From: Pseudobdellovibrionaceae bacterium
GTDB lineage: Bacteria > Bdellovibrionota_B > Oligoflexia > Oligoflexales > Bog-1112
Reading direction: 5' to 3'
DNA length: 45,806 nt
NCBI GenBank assembly: GCA_002711925.1
Contig: PASJ01000066.1
Location: 1 to 45,806 of the forward strand
Both the position numbers and the translations under genes were made by a program. The notes beneath the pieces were generated by a model. That model saw only the letters and a list, made by a program, of their open reading frames with translations. It searched no databases and was not told the origin of the DNA. Each line of letters starts with the position of its first letter. The first letter of the stretch is position 1. Positions 36,306 to 45,488 of this stretch are shown in pieces.

Positions 36306-36674
36306 CTTTGATTTCCTCCTAAAATTGTTCGTTATATCAGGTTCTTAAGTGTATTCGAATTCAATTCACTATATTAGATGAAGATATCTTGCAAATAAAG
36401 CTTAAACTTATACGTGTATTTAAAGATTTGGACTTTATTTTTAAAACTTCTCCTAGTTTATGATTATAGTAAGAAAAAATTTTTTTGAATCTACCATTAA
36501 TAGCTAACCTTTTCAATTTTTGTTGTTCTGCGGAGAATTTAATTTTAAACAAGATGTCAATCCTTTGATTTCAAATTTCTTAATTAACAATAACTACTAG
36601 TTTTTCCTCTGGATTGTTATTCAATCTTGAATGGGTTTAATAATAAACTAATCATTAGATTTGAGGAGACACTT
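36306..36674. other. Intergenic region between the ABC cassette and a small secreted gene
   Basis: Divergent control region. The plus-strand half holds a possible promoter, TTGTTA followed after about 17 bases by TTAATAATAA, and ends in GAGGAG before the next ATG. A 63-codon open frame on the minus strand (36361-36552) has a TTG start and no ribosome-binding site; I do not consider it a gene. A TTGACA on the minus strand just above that frame has no matching -10. Confidence 0.5.
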
Positions 36675-36995
36675 ATGCTTCGTGAAAAAAAAATCTTATT
36701 CTACTTTATAATTTTTTTTACATACAGCCAATTTTCTTTAGCATCACAATGTTTTTTTATTTCTTGTTCAAATAAGCTTGGTTTACAAGAGTATTTTTCC
36801 CCAGAAGACATTAAAATTATACTAAAGCAACACCCTCGTTTGACCAATGAAGTGGTAAATAACATCTTTGATTTAATAAAAATATCAAATCCATCGATAC
36901 TTTGTGACAAAAATGAATCTGGTTATGTAAGCCAGCGAGAAGATTTACTTTCCCTTTTTAGTATGTTTGCTTCTATATGGGTAGGGTTTTCGTAA
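36675..36995 (+). CDS. Small secreted protein of unknown function
   Basis: 106 aa from the ATG at 36675, which has GAGGAG upstream; an in-frame ATG 16 codons earlier has none. A clear signal peptide MLREKKILFYFIIFFTYSQFSLAS is followed by a Cys-containing segment (QCFFISCSN) and a third Cys later (ILCDKNESG). The mature part of about 80 residues is unrecognised. It converges with the ankyrin-type 517-aa gene, with 14 bases between them, and is the only plus-strand member of the exported-protein cluster. Confidence 0.68.
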   Translation: MLREKKILFYFIIFFTYSQFSLASQCFFISCSNKLGLQEYFSPEDIKIILKQHPRLTNEVVNNIFDLIKISNPSILCDKNESGYVSQREDLLSLFSMFASIWVGFS

Positions 36996-37009
36996 GAAGG
37001 CAAAATAAA

Positions 37010-38563
37010 TCAGACTGAATTATTAAGCAGTAGGAAATACTCTATTTCTTTTTTACATTGGTCAAAGTGATTTTCTTTTGCTATATCAAGAGGAGTTTGA
37101 CCTTTATTGTTTTTTTGTAATAGTAGTCTTATTTTCGTTAAATCGTGTATTTTACGAGAATACAAAAGCGTATTTAATACTTGATAACTTGAATTTTCTT
37201 TTTCTTTTTCTTTTGAAAATAGACATAGGTGAAAAATATTATTATCATAATGATCTTTAAATTGTTTTGTTCTTTCTTTGTAAATAATAAGCACCAAGTT
37301 TAGAATGTTTTTATTTTTTTTTGTGATTGCTAATTTTATTGTATTTGCCATATCCTTATTGTTATTGAAAAACATTAATTCTTTTCCCCTGTAGTTAAAT
37401 AGCTCGTGCGAAAAATTTTCAGAAACATTTATATATTGGAGAAAATCATAAAACTTCCCATAAGCTTCATCACTTTTCAATAATGGCTTTATATAGTTTT
37501 TATTTATAGAAAGAATAATTTCATTTCTTATTATACCTAATTTTATATATTTTTTTATTTCGTCTAGCCCTTTTCTTCGAACGAATCTTGGTATGGAGTG
37601 TGAGTTTTGATCTAATATTCTTAAGTTACTAATTTGGAATGGTTCATTATATAAATAATGTTCAATAAATTCGTCAAGATAATTATCAACAATAAGTTCA
37701 TTTTTATGGTTGTCAAATCTATACTTATTCATTTTTTCTCTTACAGTACACATACGCCTAGTTATTTCTTCTAGAAATTCTATTTTGATAGTGTTGGGGC
37801 TAAAAGGGTCCGTCTGAGATACATTAATAAAATCTATTCCGTGATTGGTAAGGGTCATCAAAAGAGAATTAATGACTATAGGGTTGTTTAAAGATAGAAA
37901 TTTTTGGAATAATATTTTTGACTTTTTTTGTAGAAAATTAGAAAAAATTAGAAAGAAAGTATCTTGTTCTTTAAAACCTGTATTCTTAAGCTTTTCAAAT
38001 TTTTTATTAATTATTTTGAAAATTGATAGTTGTAGGTATGTGTTTAACTTATTATCAATTATACTGTTGAAGATAATTGATAATAATTGCTGATACTTGA
38101 AATATAATCTACTGTTTATTTCTTTTGACGGATATAAGATAAAATTATCAAGAATAAAAATTATTTTTTTGTTTCTATCAACTATAGATTTATCTTCTAG
38201 TAATATCTCGAGAATTGAATGATTTTCAGGTTCAAACTCTAAATTATATTGGTCGAAAAATTTATCGGTAAGAGTTTCTATTGCAAATGATAAATAATTA
38301 TCTTCTTCACTATCTTCGCTAAGTAAATTGATCTTTTTTATTGATTTTTTTATTTCTTTTATAAAAATTTCATATTTGGTGTTTATTTTTTTTTTTAAAT
38401 ATTCTCTTTGTATTTTAATTTTTTCTAAAACATCATTTTGAGAGTAATGGTTTTTTAGTAAGCTCAATCTATCGGATGTAAGAGTTTTTTTCTCCTCATT
38501 TAAATCAGATGAAAAAACAAAATTATTGTATAATATGATAGAAAAGACTACTTTATAGAACAA
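37010..38563 (-). CDS. Exported protein with C-terminal ankyrin-like repeats
   Basis: 517 aa, unknown function. A signal peptide (about 1-18, MFYKVVFSIILYNNFVFSSD) is followed by a long Lys/Ile/Asn-rich helical region. At the C-terminus, DNNIFHLCLFSKEKE and NKGQTPLDIAKENHFDQCKKEI are ankyrin-like; most of the protein is unrecognised. The start is TTG with AAAGGA upstream, lying inside the last codons of the kinase gene, so translation is likely coupled to it. It probably works with the kinase; the 950-aa protein upstream has a similar make-up. Confidence 0.72.
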   Translation of the reverse strand: MFYKVVFSIILYNNFVFSSDLNEEKKTLTSDRLSLLKNHYSQNDVLEKIKIQREYLKKKINTKYEIFIKEIKKSIKKINLLSEDSEEDNYLSFAIETLTDKFFDQYNLEFEPENHSILEILLEDKSIVDRNKKIIFILDNFILYPSKEINSRLYFKYQQLLSIIFNSIIDNKLNTYLQLSIFKIINKKFEKLKNTGFKEQDTFFLIFSNFLQKKSKILFQKFLSLNNPIVINSLLMTLTNHGIDFINVSQTDPFSPNTIKIEFLEEITRRMCTVREKMNKYRFDNHKNELIVDNYLDEFIEHYLYNEPFQISNLRILDQNSHSIPRFVRRKGLDEIKKYIKLGIIRNEIILSINKNYIKPLLKSDEAYGKFYDFLQYINVSENFSHELFNYRGKELMFFNNNKDMANTIKLAITKKNKNILNLVLIIYKERTKQFKDHYDNNIFHLCLFSKEKEKENSSYQVLNTLLYSRKIHDLTKIRLLLQKNNKGQTPLDIAKENHFDQCKKEIEYFLLLNNSV

Positions 38564-38564
38564 A

Positions 38565-40763
38565 TTATCTTTCCTTTAATACACTTGATTCATTAAGTTT
38601 TGTTATTATATCAATGAATATATGGTCTGGTTCAACAAAGTCGAAATCAAGGTCGTTATCTTTTAGCATCTGAGCTAAATTCATTAAGATACCTTGAAGA
38701 AGAGAATTTGATTTATTAAAAAAAATAATTTCCTTGGGCATAGCTATACCATTTTTTTGCAGCTCCTGAAAAACCACGTTTAATTTATTTGAAATGAAGT
38801 CGTGAGTGGCTAAGCTGCTTAGTAAAGGATTCGTTGGACCGTTTAAACAGTTGTTGGAAAGAGCTTTTATGAAATCTATATCATCTTGAAGTTCTTCAAG
38901 ATCTTTATCACTAGCATTTTTGGGTTCTTGTAAAATATTTTGTTGTAGTTGTTTTTTTTGTTGTTCCAAAGTAGCCATTTGGCTTACAAGCATTTTGTTT
39001 TGGTATATTTTATTTTGTATACTATTTTCTGGATCAAAGCATGTTTTGAAATACATCCTGATTAAGTTTTTTCGTAATGCGTTATTTCCGAAGTATTTCT
39101 TGTTATAATCTAAAACAAAATTTAATAATGTTTCAGAAAGTAATCTAATAGCATTATCTAGTTTTTCTTCATCTTCAGAGTCTAAATTGGTCTTCTTTGT
39201 TTGTTTATATATTTCTAATAGATATTGTTTAGTTTTTGAGCTTATTTTTCCTGCATTTCCAAAGTCAATCATTGTAAGGTTGTCTGTATTTGAATCATAA
39301 AATATATTCTCTCGATGAAGGTCGCCATGGTAGAAATTTTTTTCTTTTTTACTTGATAGTCCAACTTCTAGATATGCTCGGTACATTTCTTGCATGGAGC
39401 TATAGGCTTTCATCAATTCGTCAGGCGAGTTTCTGTCCATAACTTTTCCTAAAGATTCACCTTTAGCTAAGCTCATGATCAATACTTTAGAGTTACCTTT
39501 GCTTTTTACTATAGATAATTCTTTTGGTAAATTAATAGTTTGAATTAGACCATTTTCTTCAGTATAGAGTTTCTCACCTTGAATAATATTTTTTCGTTCA
39601 TTGTTAAAATTTAACTCTTCTTCAATTCCTTCGTTTGTATTATTTATTCTTTGCTTCATACCTTTATCGAAAACAGGCTCCATATTAACTAATTTATTTA
39701 TAAATTTTTGTTCGCGAAAAAAAATTTTATCTACAAATTCTTTCTGTACCTTAACAACATATTTTTGATCATTATATTCAATAAGATGAGTTTGAGCTAT
39801 ACTAGCTATACCAAGTGGTTTTTCTCTCATCCTGAAGTCGTTGATTTTTCTTTTTCCTGTTAAGTTACTTAATTCTTTTTTCGTCTCTTTACAAATTTTC
39901 TTAGAATCCATTGGCTTACTTGTTGTTAATGCTGCAAGAACGTTACTGATCGGAGTTTCTCCAATCACTTCCTCTTGAAGTTCTTGTAGTAACTTTATTA
40001 AAATTGGACCTGAACTTTGAAAAATCTTTATAGCTACTTGCTCTGTATCATGATTTTTTTTACCAATAAAGTTAGAACTTTTATGACTTTCAATAAGATC
40101 TTTAAGTATTTTGAAACGACTAACGGTATCCATATAATTGTAGTAATGCTCTACAAGCGGTAACATTGTTCTACCAAGCTTTGCTGACAGTTTAGAGTCT
40201 AGTGTCAGTGTATCGTGGAAATTGTGAATAAATTTTTTTATTGGTGACCAAGAGTTGAGATTATAATTTTCTATAAAATTTAGAAGTCCTTCAACATGGA
40301 ACTTCGATCCATTTTTAAAATTAAATTCCCCTCCTATTATTTTAACTAAAATAATATTTCGATTGATTGGTGTTTTTTCAGAATCCATACCGAAATTGTG
40401 TCGGAGAAAATAATATATGTCATTTGGTATTAACTCTTGATTGTTGATCATATGAAGGTCATCATGTTTTCTCATTCCATATAATGCATCTCTATGATTT
40501 TCAAAATGGTTAGCAAGCTTTTTTATTTTTTCTATTTTTAATTTAAAATATATATCAGAATTTTTTTCTTCCTCTTTTTTTAAACCATTTAGATAGGATG
40601 CCCAGTTAAATAGACCTGAGCAAAAGCTGTAAAAATCTTTTTTGTAGTATTCTTTATTTTTTTTATCTTTTTTATGTTTGTTAGATTTGGAAAGAATAGT
40701 GAAAGAATTTGCGAGGAAAATAAAACAAACAATACTTAAAACAAAGCTTTTATTTTTTACCAT
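38565..40763 (-). CDS. Exported ABC1/UbiB-fold kinase-like protein
   Basis: 732 aa. A signal peptide (about 1-25, SFVLSIVCFIFLANSF) is unexpected for this family, whose members work on the cytosolic or matrix side in ubiquinone-type lipid metabolism. The ABC1/ADCK core is clear: GPILIKLLQ (Lys257-Gln260, where the family has KxGQ), PLGIASIAQTH (316-326, normally an Ala-rich loop), ATP-site Lys338 in YVVKVQK, EELNF (383-385 ELN, normally ExD), catalytic HGDLHREN (479-486) and DFG at 500-502. The catalytic set is intact but the family's self-inhibitory signatures are altered. AGGAG precedes the ATG. It is followed at once by the 517-aa ankyrin-type gene. Substrate unknown. Confidence 0.88.
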   Translation of the reverse strand: MVKNKSFVLSIVCFIFLANSFTILSKSNKHKKDKKNKEYYKKDFYSFCSGLFNWASYLNGLKKEEEKNSDIYFKLKIEKIKKLANHFENHRDALYGMRKHDDLHMINNQELIPNDIYYFLRHNFGMDSEKTPINRNIILVKIIGGEFNFKNGSKFHVEGLLNFIENYNLNSWSPIKKFIHNFHDTLTLDSKLSAKLGRTMLPLVEHYYNYMDTVSRFKILKDLIESHKSSNFIGKKNHDTEQVAIKIFQSSGPILIKLLQELQEEVIGETPISNVLAALTTSKPMDSKKICKETKKELSNLTGKRKINDFRMREKPLGIASIAQTHLIEYNDQKYVVKVQKEFVDKIFFREQKFINKLVNMEPVFDKGMKQRINNTNEGIEEELNFNNERKNIIQGEKLYTEENGLIQTINLPKELSIVKSKGNSKVLIMSLAKGESLGKVMDRNSPDELMKAYSSMQEMYRAYLEVGLSSKKEKNFYHGDLHRENIFYDSNTDNLTMIDFGNAGKISSKTKQYLLEIYKQTKKTNLDSEDEEKLDNAIRLLSETLLNFVLDYNKKYFGNNALRKNLIRMYFKTCFDPENSIQNKIYQNKMLVSQMATLEQQKKQLQQNILQEPKNASDKDLEELQDDIDFIKALSNNCLNGPTNPLLSSLATHDFISNKLNVVFQELQKNGIAMPKEIIFFNKSNSLLQGILMNLAQMLKDNDLDFDFVEPDHIFIDIITKLNESSVLKER

Positions 40764-40858
40764 AAAGTTAACTCCTACAAAGGGAGACGTATATATTAAC
40801 TATAAGTGCTTATGTAGTTATATACGTATTTTAAAGGTAAATTAAAATATTTTTTTAT

Positions 40859-40896
40859 AAAGAAAAGAAAAGAAAAGAAAAGAAAAGAAAAGAAAA
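40859..40896 (-). repeat. (AAAAG)7 pentanucleotide repeat
   Basis: Seven perfect AAAAG units (G at every fifth base from 40862 to 40892), decaying into AAAAT and AAAG up to 40911. On the minus strand this is (CTTTT)7 lying about 96-133 bases before the kinase ATG and after the 950-aa gene's stop. A repeat of this size is prone to slippage and could change promoter spacing. It is not in a coding region. Confidence 0.85.
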
Positions 40897-40927
40897 TAAA
40901 AGAAAGAAAATATTTTATTAAATTAGA

Positions 40928-43780
40928 TTAAAGTCCAAATTCATCATCTGAATTTGACTCATCTGAGTCACTATTTTGGCTTTCAGAGCTGTTTGAGTCT
41001 GTTGAAGATTGCGAAGAATGAAAATTGTCTAATTTATCAAATCGATTCTTATTGTCTTCTTCATCATGACTTTCTTCTCGAAGTCTGCCCGATTTTTTTA
41101 GCGTTGATAAAATAATGCTAGCCATTTTCTTCTCAATTGTAGGGTTAAAATTATTTTGAAAAAATTCTTTAGATTCATTTCCAGTTAACCCTTTGTATAC
41201 AGCATCAAAAGACATCAGCTGAGGACTTACATGATCTCTTAAATAGAGCTCAGTTACCTCTTTTACTAATGGTGCAAGATAAGAAGATTTTACAGATGAG
41301 GTTGCTAATCTCATACCAGAAATTAAACTTGGTTTTGATTCTTCTCTATATCTTGGCTCACTGACTTGAACTGGAATAGGTTCTTCTTCTACTTGTCGAC
41401 CTCTCGCTTTAAAAACAGCTCGGATTATTTTCCATTTCTTTTTTTTGTTGTCAGTTTTTTCAGGTACTTTTAAAACAGGAAGGTCTGGCAATCTAATCTT
41501 TTCTATAATGGGTTTTGGATTTAGAATTTCTTGCATTGCTGTTTCTAGAGCCTCTGAGTATGGTGCGACTTTTCTTTTTGTTCCTTTTTGGTTGTAAAAT
41601 TCGTCAAGTACTTTCATCATCGGAGTTCTTATAACTTTCAAAAACTGAGTAGATTGATAAGATTCAGGGTGGTATATTTCTCGAATACAGTCACTTGTAT
41701 CTTGTTGAATTTGTCTTTGTCTCTGTTCTATTTCTGAGGATATTTGGGAGTCTTCATGAGAGCTTAAATTATCGTGTCTTTCTCTCGATGCTTTGTAGCT
41801 TTGTAGTCCTTTAACCACTAATTCTTTTGTATGAGTTCCTAGGTGTGAATGATCATCTTCATTCCATGAATTATTTGCTTTTAAGAATCTAACTAAGAAT
41901 TCATATACTTCAGTATAACCCGTTGCTGCTGCTAGAGAAACTGGGGTAAAGTTTGAGGCTGATAATTGATTTAAAGCAAGAACTTTATCCTCAACAGGAA
42001 TTGATCTTTCCGTTATTATTGCACGGATTGCTTCAAATGTTTTTTCTTTTGCTCCGGCAATTCCGACATTTGCCCCAACTAAGTCTAAAACATTATCAGA
42101 TTGAGAAGATGTTTCTTGTTTAAAGTATTTATCTGGTAAAGGAAAAGCTAAGTGTAATAAATTATTATCAACACCATCTTGTTTTGTAATTTCATGAGGT
42201 GCTTGCCTTAAATAAAGCTGTATACCCTCTGACTGCTTTTGAAACATAGCATACATAAGTGGTGTCCACTTTAATTTATTTCGAGTTGTAAAAATTATAT
42301 CAGCCCCTCCGAAGGCATGAAGTTCACAGAAAAGTTCATCCTGTTCACTAGCAATATCTGTCTTGTCATAAATATTTGCATATCTTATTAGTTTTATAAC
42401 ATTTGATTTGTTCCCTTCATTAGAAGCAGAAAGAGCAAATTTATTTAAATGTTTCGCTACTCTATTTCTAAAATTTGCCCACTTTGTCCATTCAATAATA
42501 AAAGGTTTAAGTTCGTCTCCTTGCAGTTGAGACTCAGTTCGTGTTGCATCAATTCTTTTAGCTACTTTTTTAAAGAGACTTTCGAAGTCTTTAGATAATC
42601 TATTTTGAAAGTGTAAAGAAAATCTTGCGTCATGATTAACACTCATTTGAGTAGAAAGCTTTTTGGTAGTAAAAAAATCGTTGATATTATCAACGTCTAT
42701 TCCATTTTCATCAGAACTAACTGATTTTCTTCGAACTTTCATCATATTACTTAGAACTTTTTCTAGAATTGGACAATGAATTTGATCATCAATTTGTGCA
42801 ATTTTATCTGTGTAAGACTCCGTAATAAAAACAACGGATTTTTCCAAGTAATCTAGAACAAGATTAAAAGTTGGAAAATCTTCTTCTTCAATAAGTCTTT
42901 CTAGTATAAAATTTTTATTGGGTGAAACAGAAATAATTAAATTATTCATTTTTTCTGTCTCTTCCAAAAGTTCGTTGTAGCAGTATGATATATTATCATT
43001 CGCTAAAATCATTAAAATTTTATTTCTTAATTGAGCATCTTTAATTTCATTCAAAACAATTGAAAGTGGAAATTCTTTTTGATTTTCCATTTTGGGAGAA
43101 TTATCAAACTCTTGATGTAGATTTTTATTCGCACCATTTTCAATTAATGTTTGAACTTTCTCTGCTAATTCGATCGAATCTTTTTTTCGTAAGAGTATAT
43201 TTAAAAGAGTAGTTTTGACGGATATTTTTTTGTTTTTTTCTTGATCCTCTTTTTTACCTTCTTCATTTTCTACACTTTCTTCGTCACTGAATTCGATTAT
43301 ATCAAGGTTATTATTTTCTTCACCTTCTTCATTTGATTTTGTTTCTATTTCAAATATTTTATTAATTGATTCTTTCCATATTCTTGCAAAATGTGCTTTG
43401 TTTTGTTCTTCAGTTCTATTTGATTGACCATATTCAGGAAGTTTTTTTAGCATTAAATTTTCTGTTTTTTGTTGAAGTTGGTTTAATGCTGTTTGTAGAA
43501 CAGAATTATCTTTATCATCAAAATTTTCAATTATAGTATACAATTTAGGAGAGATTTTCGTTATCATCCATTCGTCTAAATCATGAATAGAAACCTTATC
43601 ATATTTTTTTTTCTTTTTACTGCTGTTATGATTCGCTTCAACGATTTGTTGAACTGTTTCACCTAAGTCTTCTAGTGTTAATCCCTTCTCTCCTTCTTTA
43701 CTCCCTTTTCCTGCTAAAGAAAAATTAGAAACTAGAAACAAGCAGCATGAAATGAACAATAGATGTATTATGTTCAACAT
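40928..43780 (-). CDS. Large exported ankyrin-repeat protein
   Basis: 950 aa. A signal peptide (about 1-23, cleavage after NFSLA) leads into a Lys/Glu-rich region. Ankyrin-type segments are scattered: LIENGANKNLHQEFDN (about 215), WTPLMYAMFQKQSEGIQLYL (about 495), NNLLHLAFPLPD, and FTPVSLAAATGYTEVYEFL (about 610). The C-terminal 40 residues are an acidic Ser/Asp/Asn-rich tail. Ankyrin repeats bind proteins, and exported ankyrin proteins in host-associated bacteria are often effectors, but no export route can be read here. It precedes the kinase gene by 164 bases, which contain the AAAAG repeat. Confidence 0.85.
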   Translation of the reverse strand: MLNIIHLLFISCCLFLVSNFSLAGKGSKEGEKGLTLEDLGETVQQIVEANHNSSKKKKKYDKVSIHDLDEWMITKISPKLYTIIENFDDKDNSVLQTALNQLQQKTENLMLKKLPEYGQSNRTEEQNKAHFARIWKESINKIFEIETKSNEEGEENNNLDIIEFSDEESVENEEGKKEDQEKNKKISVKTTLLNILLRKKDSIELAEKVQTLIENGANKNLHQEFDNSPKMENQKEFPLSIVLNEIKDAQLRNKILMILANDNISYCYNELLEETEKMNNLIISVSPNKNFILERLIEEEDFPTFNLVLDYLEKSVVFITESYTDKIAQIDDQIHCPILEKVLSNMMKVRRKSVSSDENGIDVDNINDFFTTKKLSTQMSVNHDARFSLHFQNRLSKDFESLFKKVAKRIDATRTESQLQGDELKPFIIEWTKWANFRNRVAKHLNKFALSASNEGNKSNVIKLIRYANIYDKTDIASEQDELFCELHAFGGADIIFTTRNKLKWTPLMYAMFQKQSEGIQLYLRQAPHEITKQDGVDNNLLHLAFPLPDKYFKQETSSQSDNVLDLVGANVGIAGAKEKTFEAIRAIITERSIPVEDKVLALNQLSASNFTPVSLAAATGYTEVYEFLVRFLKANNSWNEDDHSHLGTHTKELVVKGLQSYKASRERHDNLSSHEDSQISSEIEQRQRQIQQDTSDCIREIYHPESYQSTQFLKVIRTPMMKVLDEFYNQKGTKRKVAPYSEALETAMQEILNPKPIIEKIRLPDLPVLKVPEKTDNKKKKWKIIRAVFKARGRQVEEEPIPVQVSEPRYREESKPSLISGMRLATSSVKSSYLAPLVKEVTELYLRDHVSPQLMSFDAVYKGLTGNESKEFFQNNFNPTIEKKMASIILSTLKKSGRLREESHDEEDNKNRFDKLDNFHSSQSSTDSNSSESQNSDSDESNSDDEFGL

Positions 43781-44141
43781 AAATTTGTCTCTCTTTAGTT
43801 AATAAATCGTTGATAATAAAAAACCCGCTGAGCAAATGTCTAATTGAAGTGTTTTTTTTTATCAATAAAAATATGCAAAATGAGTAAAAGACAGAGCAAA
43901 TATTTTTAATATTCATCATGCTTTGAAAATTTGTAAATAGATGAATTTGAACTTTATTAGTATTAAATTAAAAAAGATACCAAGTAAATTTTCATGTGGT
44001 AAGGAAACAAAAATAATACATATTTTAAATCTATTAAAATTAAAAATAAAAACAAAGCTAGTAATTTTTTTTTTTATGGTGCTAAAATAAATTCAGAGTA
44101 AATCTAAAATAACTTTATTAACCATTTAATCGAGCTTTATT
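43781..44141. other. Divergent intergenic region upstream of ihfA
   Basis: No gene is supported. An open frame on the minus strand (43725-43919) overlaps the start of the 950-aa gene and lacks a good start. The region is very AT-rich with A/T runs near 44070. A TAAAAT before the ihfA start at about 44083 could be a -10, but no -35 fits well. Confidence 0.5.
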
Positions 44142-44447
44142 ATGTCAAATGATGAACAGACAATGACTAAAGAAAAAGTATCAGAACTTTTTCAATCAAA
44201 GCTAGGTTTCTCTGTAAAAGAATCGAAAGATCTTTTAGAGATGTTACTTGAAATTGTAAAGTCTGAACTGGAAAAAGGTAAGGAAGTTAAAATTTCTGGT
44301 TTTGGTAAATGGATGATAAAAAGTAAAAGATCTAGACCTGGAAGAAATCCTCATACTGGTGGAAAAATAGAAATATCCGCCAGAAGAGTTGTAACCTTTC
44401 ATCCTTCTGATAAATTGAGAACAGCTATAAATGGATCGCTTGATTAA
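44142..44447 (+). CDS. ihfA: Integration host factor alpha subunit
   Basis: 101 aa, a member of the HU/IHF DNA-bending family. The stretch KISGFGKWMIKSK and the arm RPGRNPHTGGKIEISARRVVTF, with FHPSDKLR after it, are typical of IhfA rather than HU; the arm's Pro intercalates into DNA. The N-terminus MSNDEQTMTKEK has a second possible ATG seven codons in. Usually pairs with IhfB, not present here. A weak GAG precedes the ATG. An AT-rich hairpin-like stretch overlaps the stop and could end the transcript towards the tRNA. Confidence 0.9.
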   Translation: MSNDEQTMTKEKVSELFQSKLGFSVKESKDLLEMLLEIVKSELEKGKEVKISGFGKWMIKSKRSRPGRNPHTGGKIEISARRVVTFHPSDKLRTAINGSLD

Positions 44448-44478
44448 GAGGATTTGATCTTTTTAAGATATGTAAACA

Positions 44479-44555
44479 TGGCGATCCCAGAAGGACTCGA
44501 ACCTTCGACCCCCAGATTAGAAATCTGGTGCTCTATCCAGCTGAGCTATGGAACC
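44479..44555 (-). tRNA. tRNA-Arg (anticodon UCU)
   Basis: 77 bases. The acceptor stem GGTTCCA pairs with TGGGATC (two G-U pairs) and is followed by G and an encoded CCA. The D-arm segment is AGCTCAGCTGGATAGAGC. The anticodon stem is CCAGA/TCTGG around the loop TTTCTAA, giving anticodon TCT for AGA codons. The T-arm contains GGTTCGAGTCC. AGA is a common Arg codon at this GC content. It converges with ihfA. Confidence 0.97.
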
Positions 44556-44677
44556 AACCACGTAATACATGAATGTGCTAACATAATTTAATTCACAGAT
44601 CAAGTATTTATTTGTCGCATTAAATCTTAACTTAGGTTTTAGCTTCTAAATCGAATTTATTGCCTAAATATAAACTG

Positions 44678-44706
44678 AAAATTTTTGTTTTTGAAACAAA
44701 ATTTTT
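44678..44706. other. AT-only inverted repeat, possible bidirectional terminator
   Basis: AAAATTTTTGTTT and AAACAAAATTTTT can pair at 12 of 13 positions around a TTG loop. It lies about 70 bases after the stop of the next minus-strand gene and before the tRNA. Almost all pairs are A-T, so a function is uncertain. Confidence 0.35.
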
Positions 44707-44775
44707 GAGATACTAGTTTTCCACCTAGAAATAACTTTTGATATTTTTCAATTATTTATTATTACTTTTCTTAGA

Positions 44776-45333
44776 TTAATACTTTTTTTGGAGTTTCTGC
44801 CAATAATCCTGAGAAAATGAGCTTTTGGCAGCTAAAATTTTTCCAGCGGAAAGTGAGGCTTCAGTGGAAATTCTCCATAAACTAAGTAAAATTTCTTTTT
44901 GTAGAACTTGATGATTTATATTCCTTGAGTTTAGTAAAAGATAAATATCTTCTAATTTAACAATAATATTAGAATCTAAACTAATTCTAAAATTGTCTGG
45001 ACTGATGGATATAGCGTGTTTTCTTATTATATGGGCTTTATTTTCTAGTGACTTTATCAGTATCTCTGAACAAAAAGGTAAATTTTCATTCTTGCATGCA
45101 TTAAGCCACGCTATCTTCCATTTCCATGACCAATTATTGAATTTAAAATTTTCTCGTATGTAGTGGTTCCAAAAATTTATTTTCCATTGGGCTGTTGTTT
45201 CATTAAAAAATTTCCAATCATTTTTATGTGGTTGCGATCTAGGGTTAAAACTAATTTGTTTTGGAGAATTACAATAGATATTTTGTGTATAAGAAAATAT
45301 TATTATATACAAAAAAACAACAAGATGTTTCAT
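44776..45333 (-). CDS. Exported protein of unknown function, HEAT-like
   Basis: 185 aa from the ATG at 45333, which has GGGGGA just upstream; a TTG four codons earlier abuts that site. The signal peptide (about 1-21) ends near IYCNS. The mature protein is Trp-rich at first (WKFFNETTAQWKINFW, NNWSWKWKIAWLNACKNE). It is then helical with a HEAT-like pair (AHIIRKHAISISP; NHQVLQKEILLSLWRIS). No known family was recognised. It is divergent from the next plus-strand gene. Confidence 0.66.
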   Translation of the reverse strand: MKHLVVFLYIIIFSYTQNIYCNSPKQISFNPRSQPHKNDWKFFNETTAQWKINFWNHYIRENFKFNNWSWKWKIAWLNACKNENLPFCSEILIKSLENKAHIIRKHAISISPDNFRISLDSNIIVKLEDIYLLLNSRNINHQVLQKEILLSLWRISTEASLSAGKILAAKSSFSQDYWQKLQKKY

Positions 45334-45488
45334 GATTTCCCCCAATTTGTTTAAGAATAAACTAAATTTTTTATTTTAATTTCCGATTCTTTATCAAGTA
45401 TTATTTTAATAATAACTTTATTATTAGTTTATACCATTTGAGGATAAAGAGGTGAAAATTAGGTTTAATTTTTTTTGAAAAGAATATT

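Noticed and set aside
36361..36552. 63-codon open frame on the minus strand upstream of the ABC cassette
   Set aside because: TTG start without ribosome-binding site, no recognisable features, low-complexity Lys/Ile/Ser composition.
43725..43919. 64-codon open frame on the minus strand before the 950-aa gene
   Set aside because: Overlaps the start of the well-supported 950-aa gene in another frame and has no clear ribosome-binding site.
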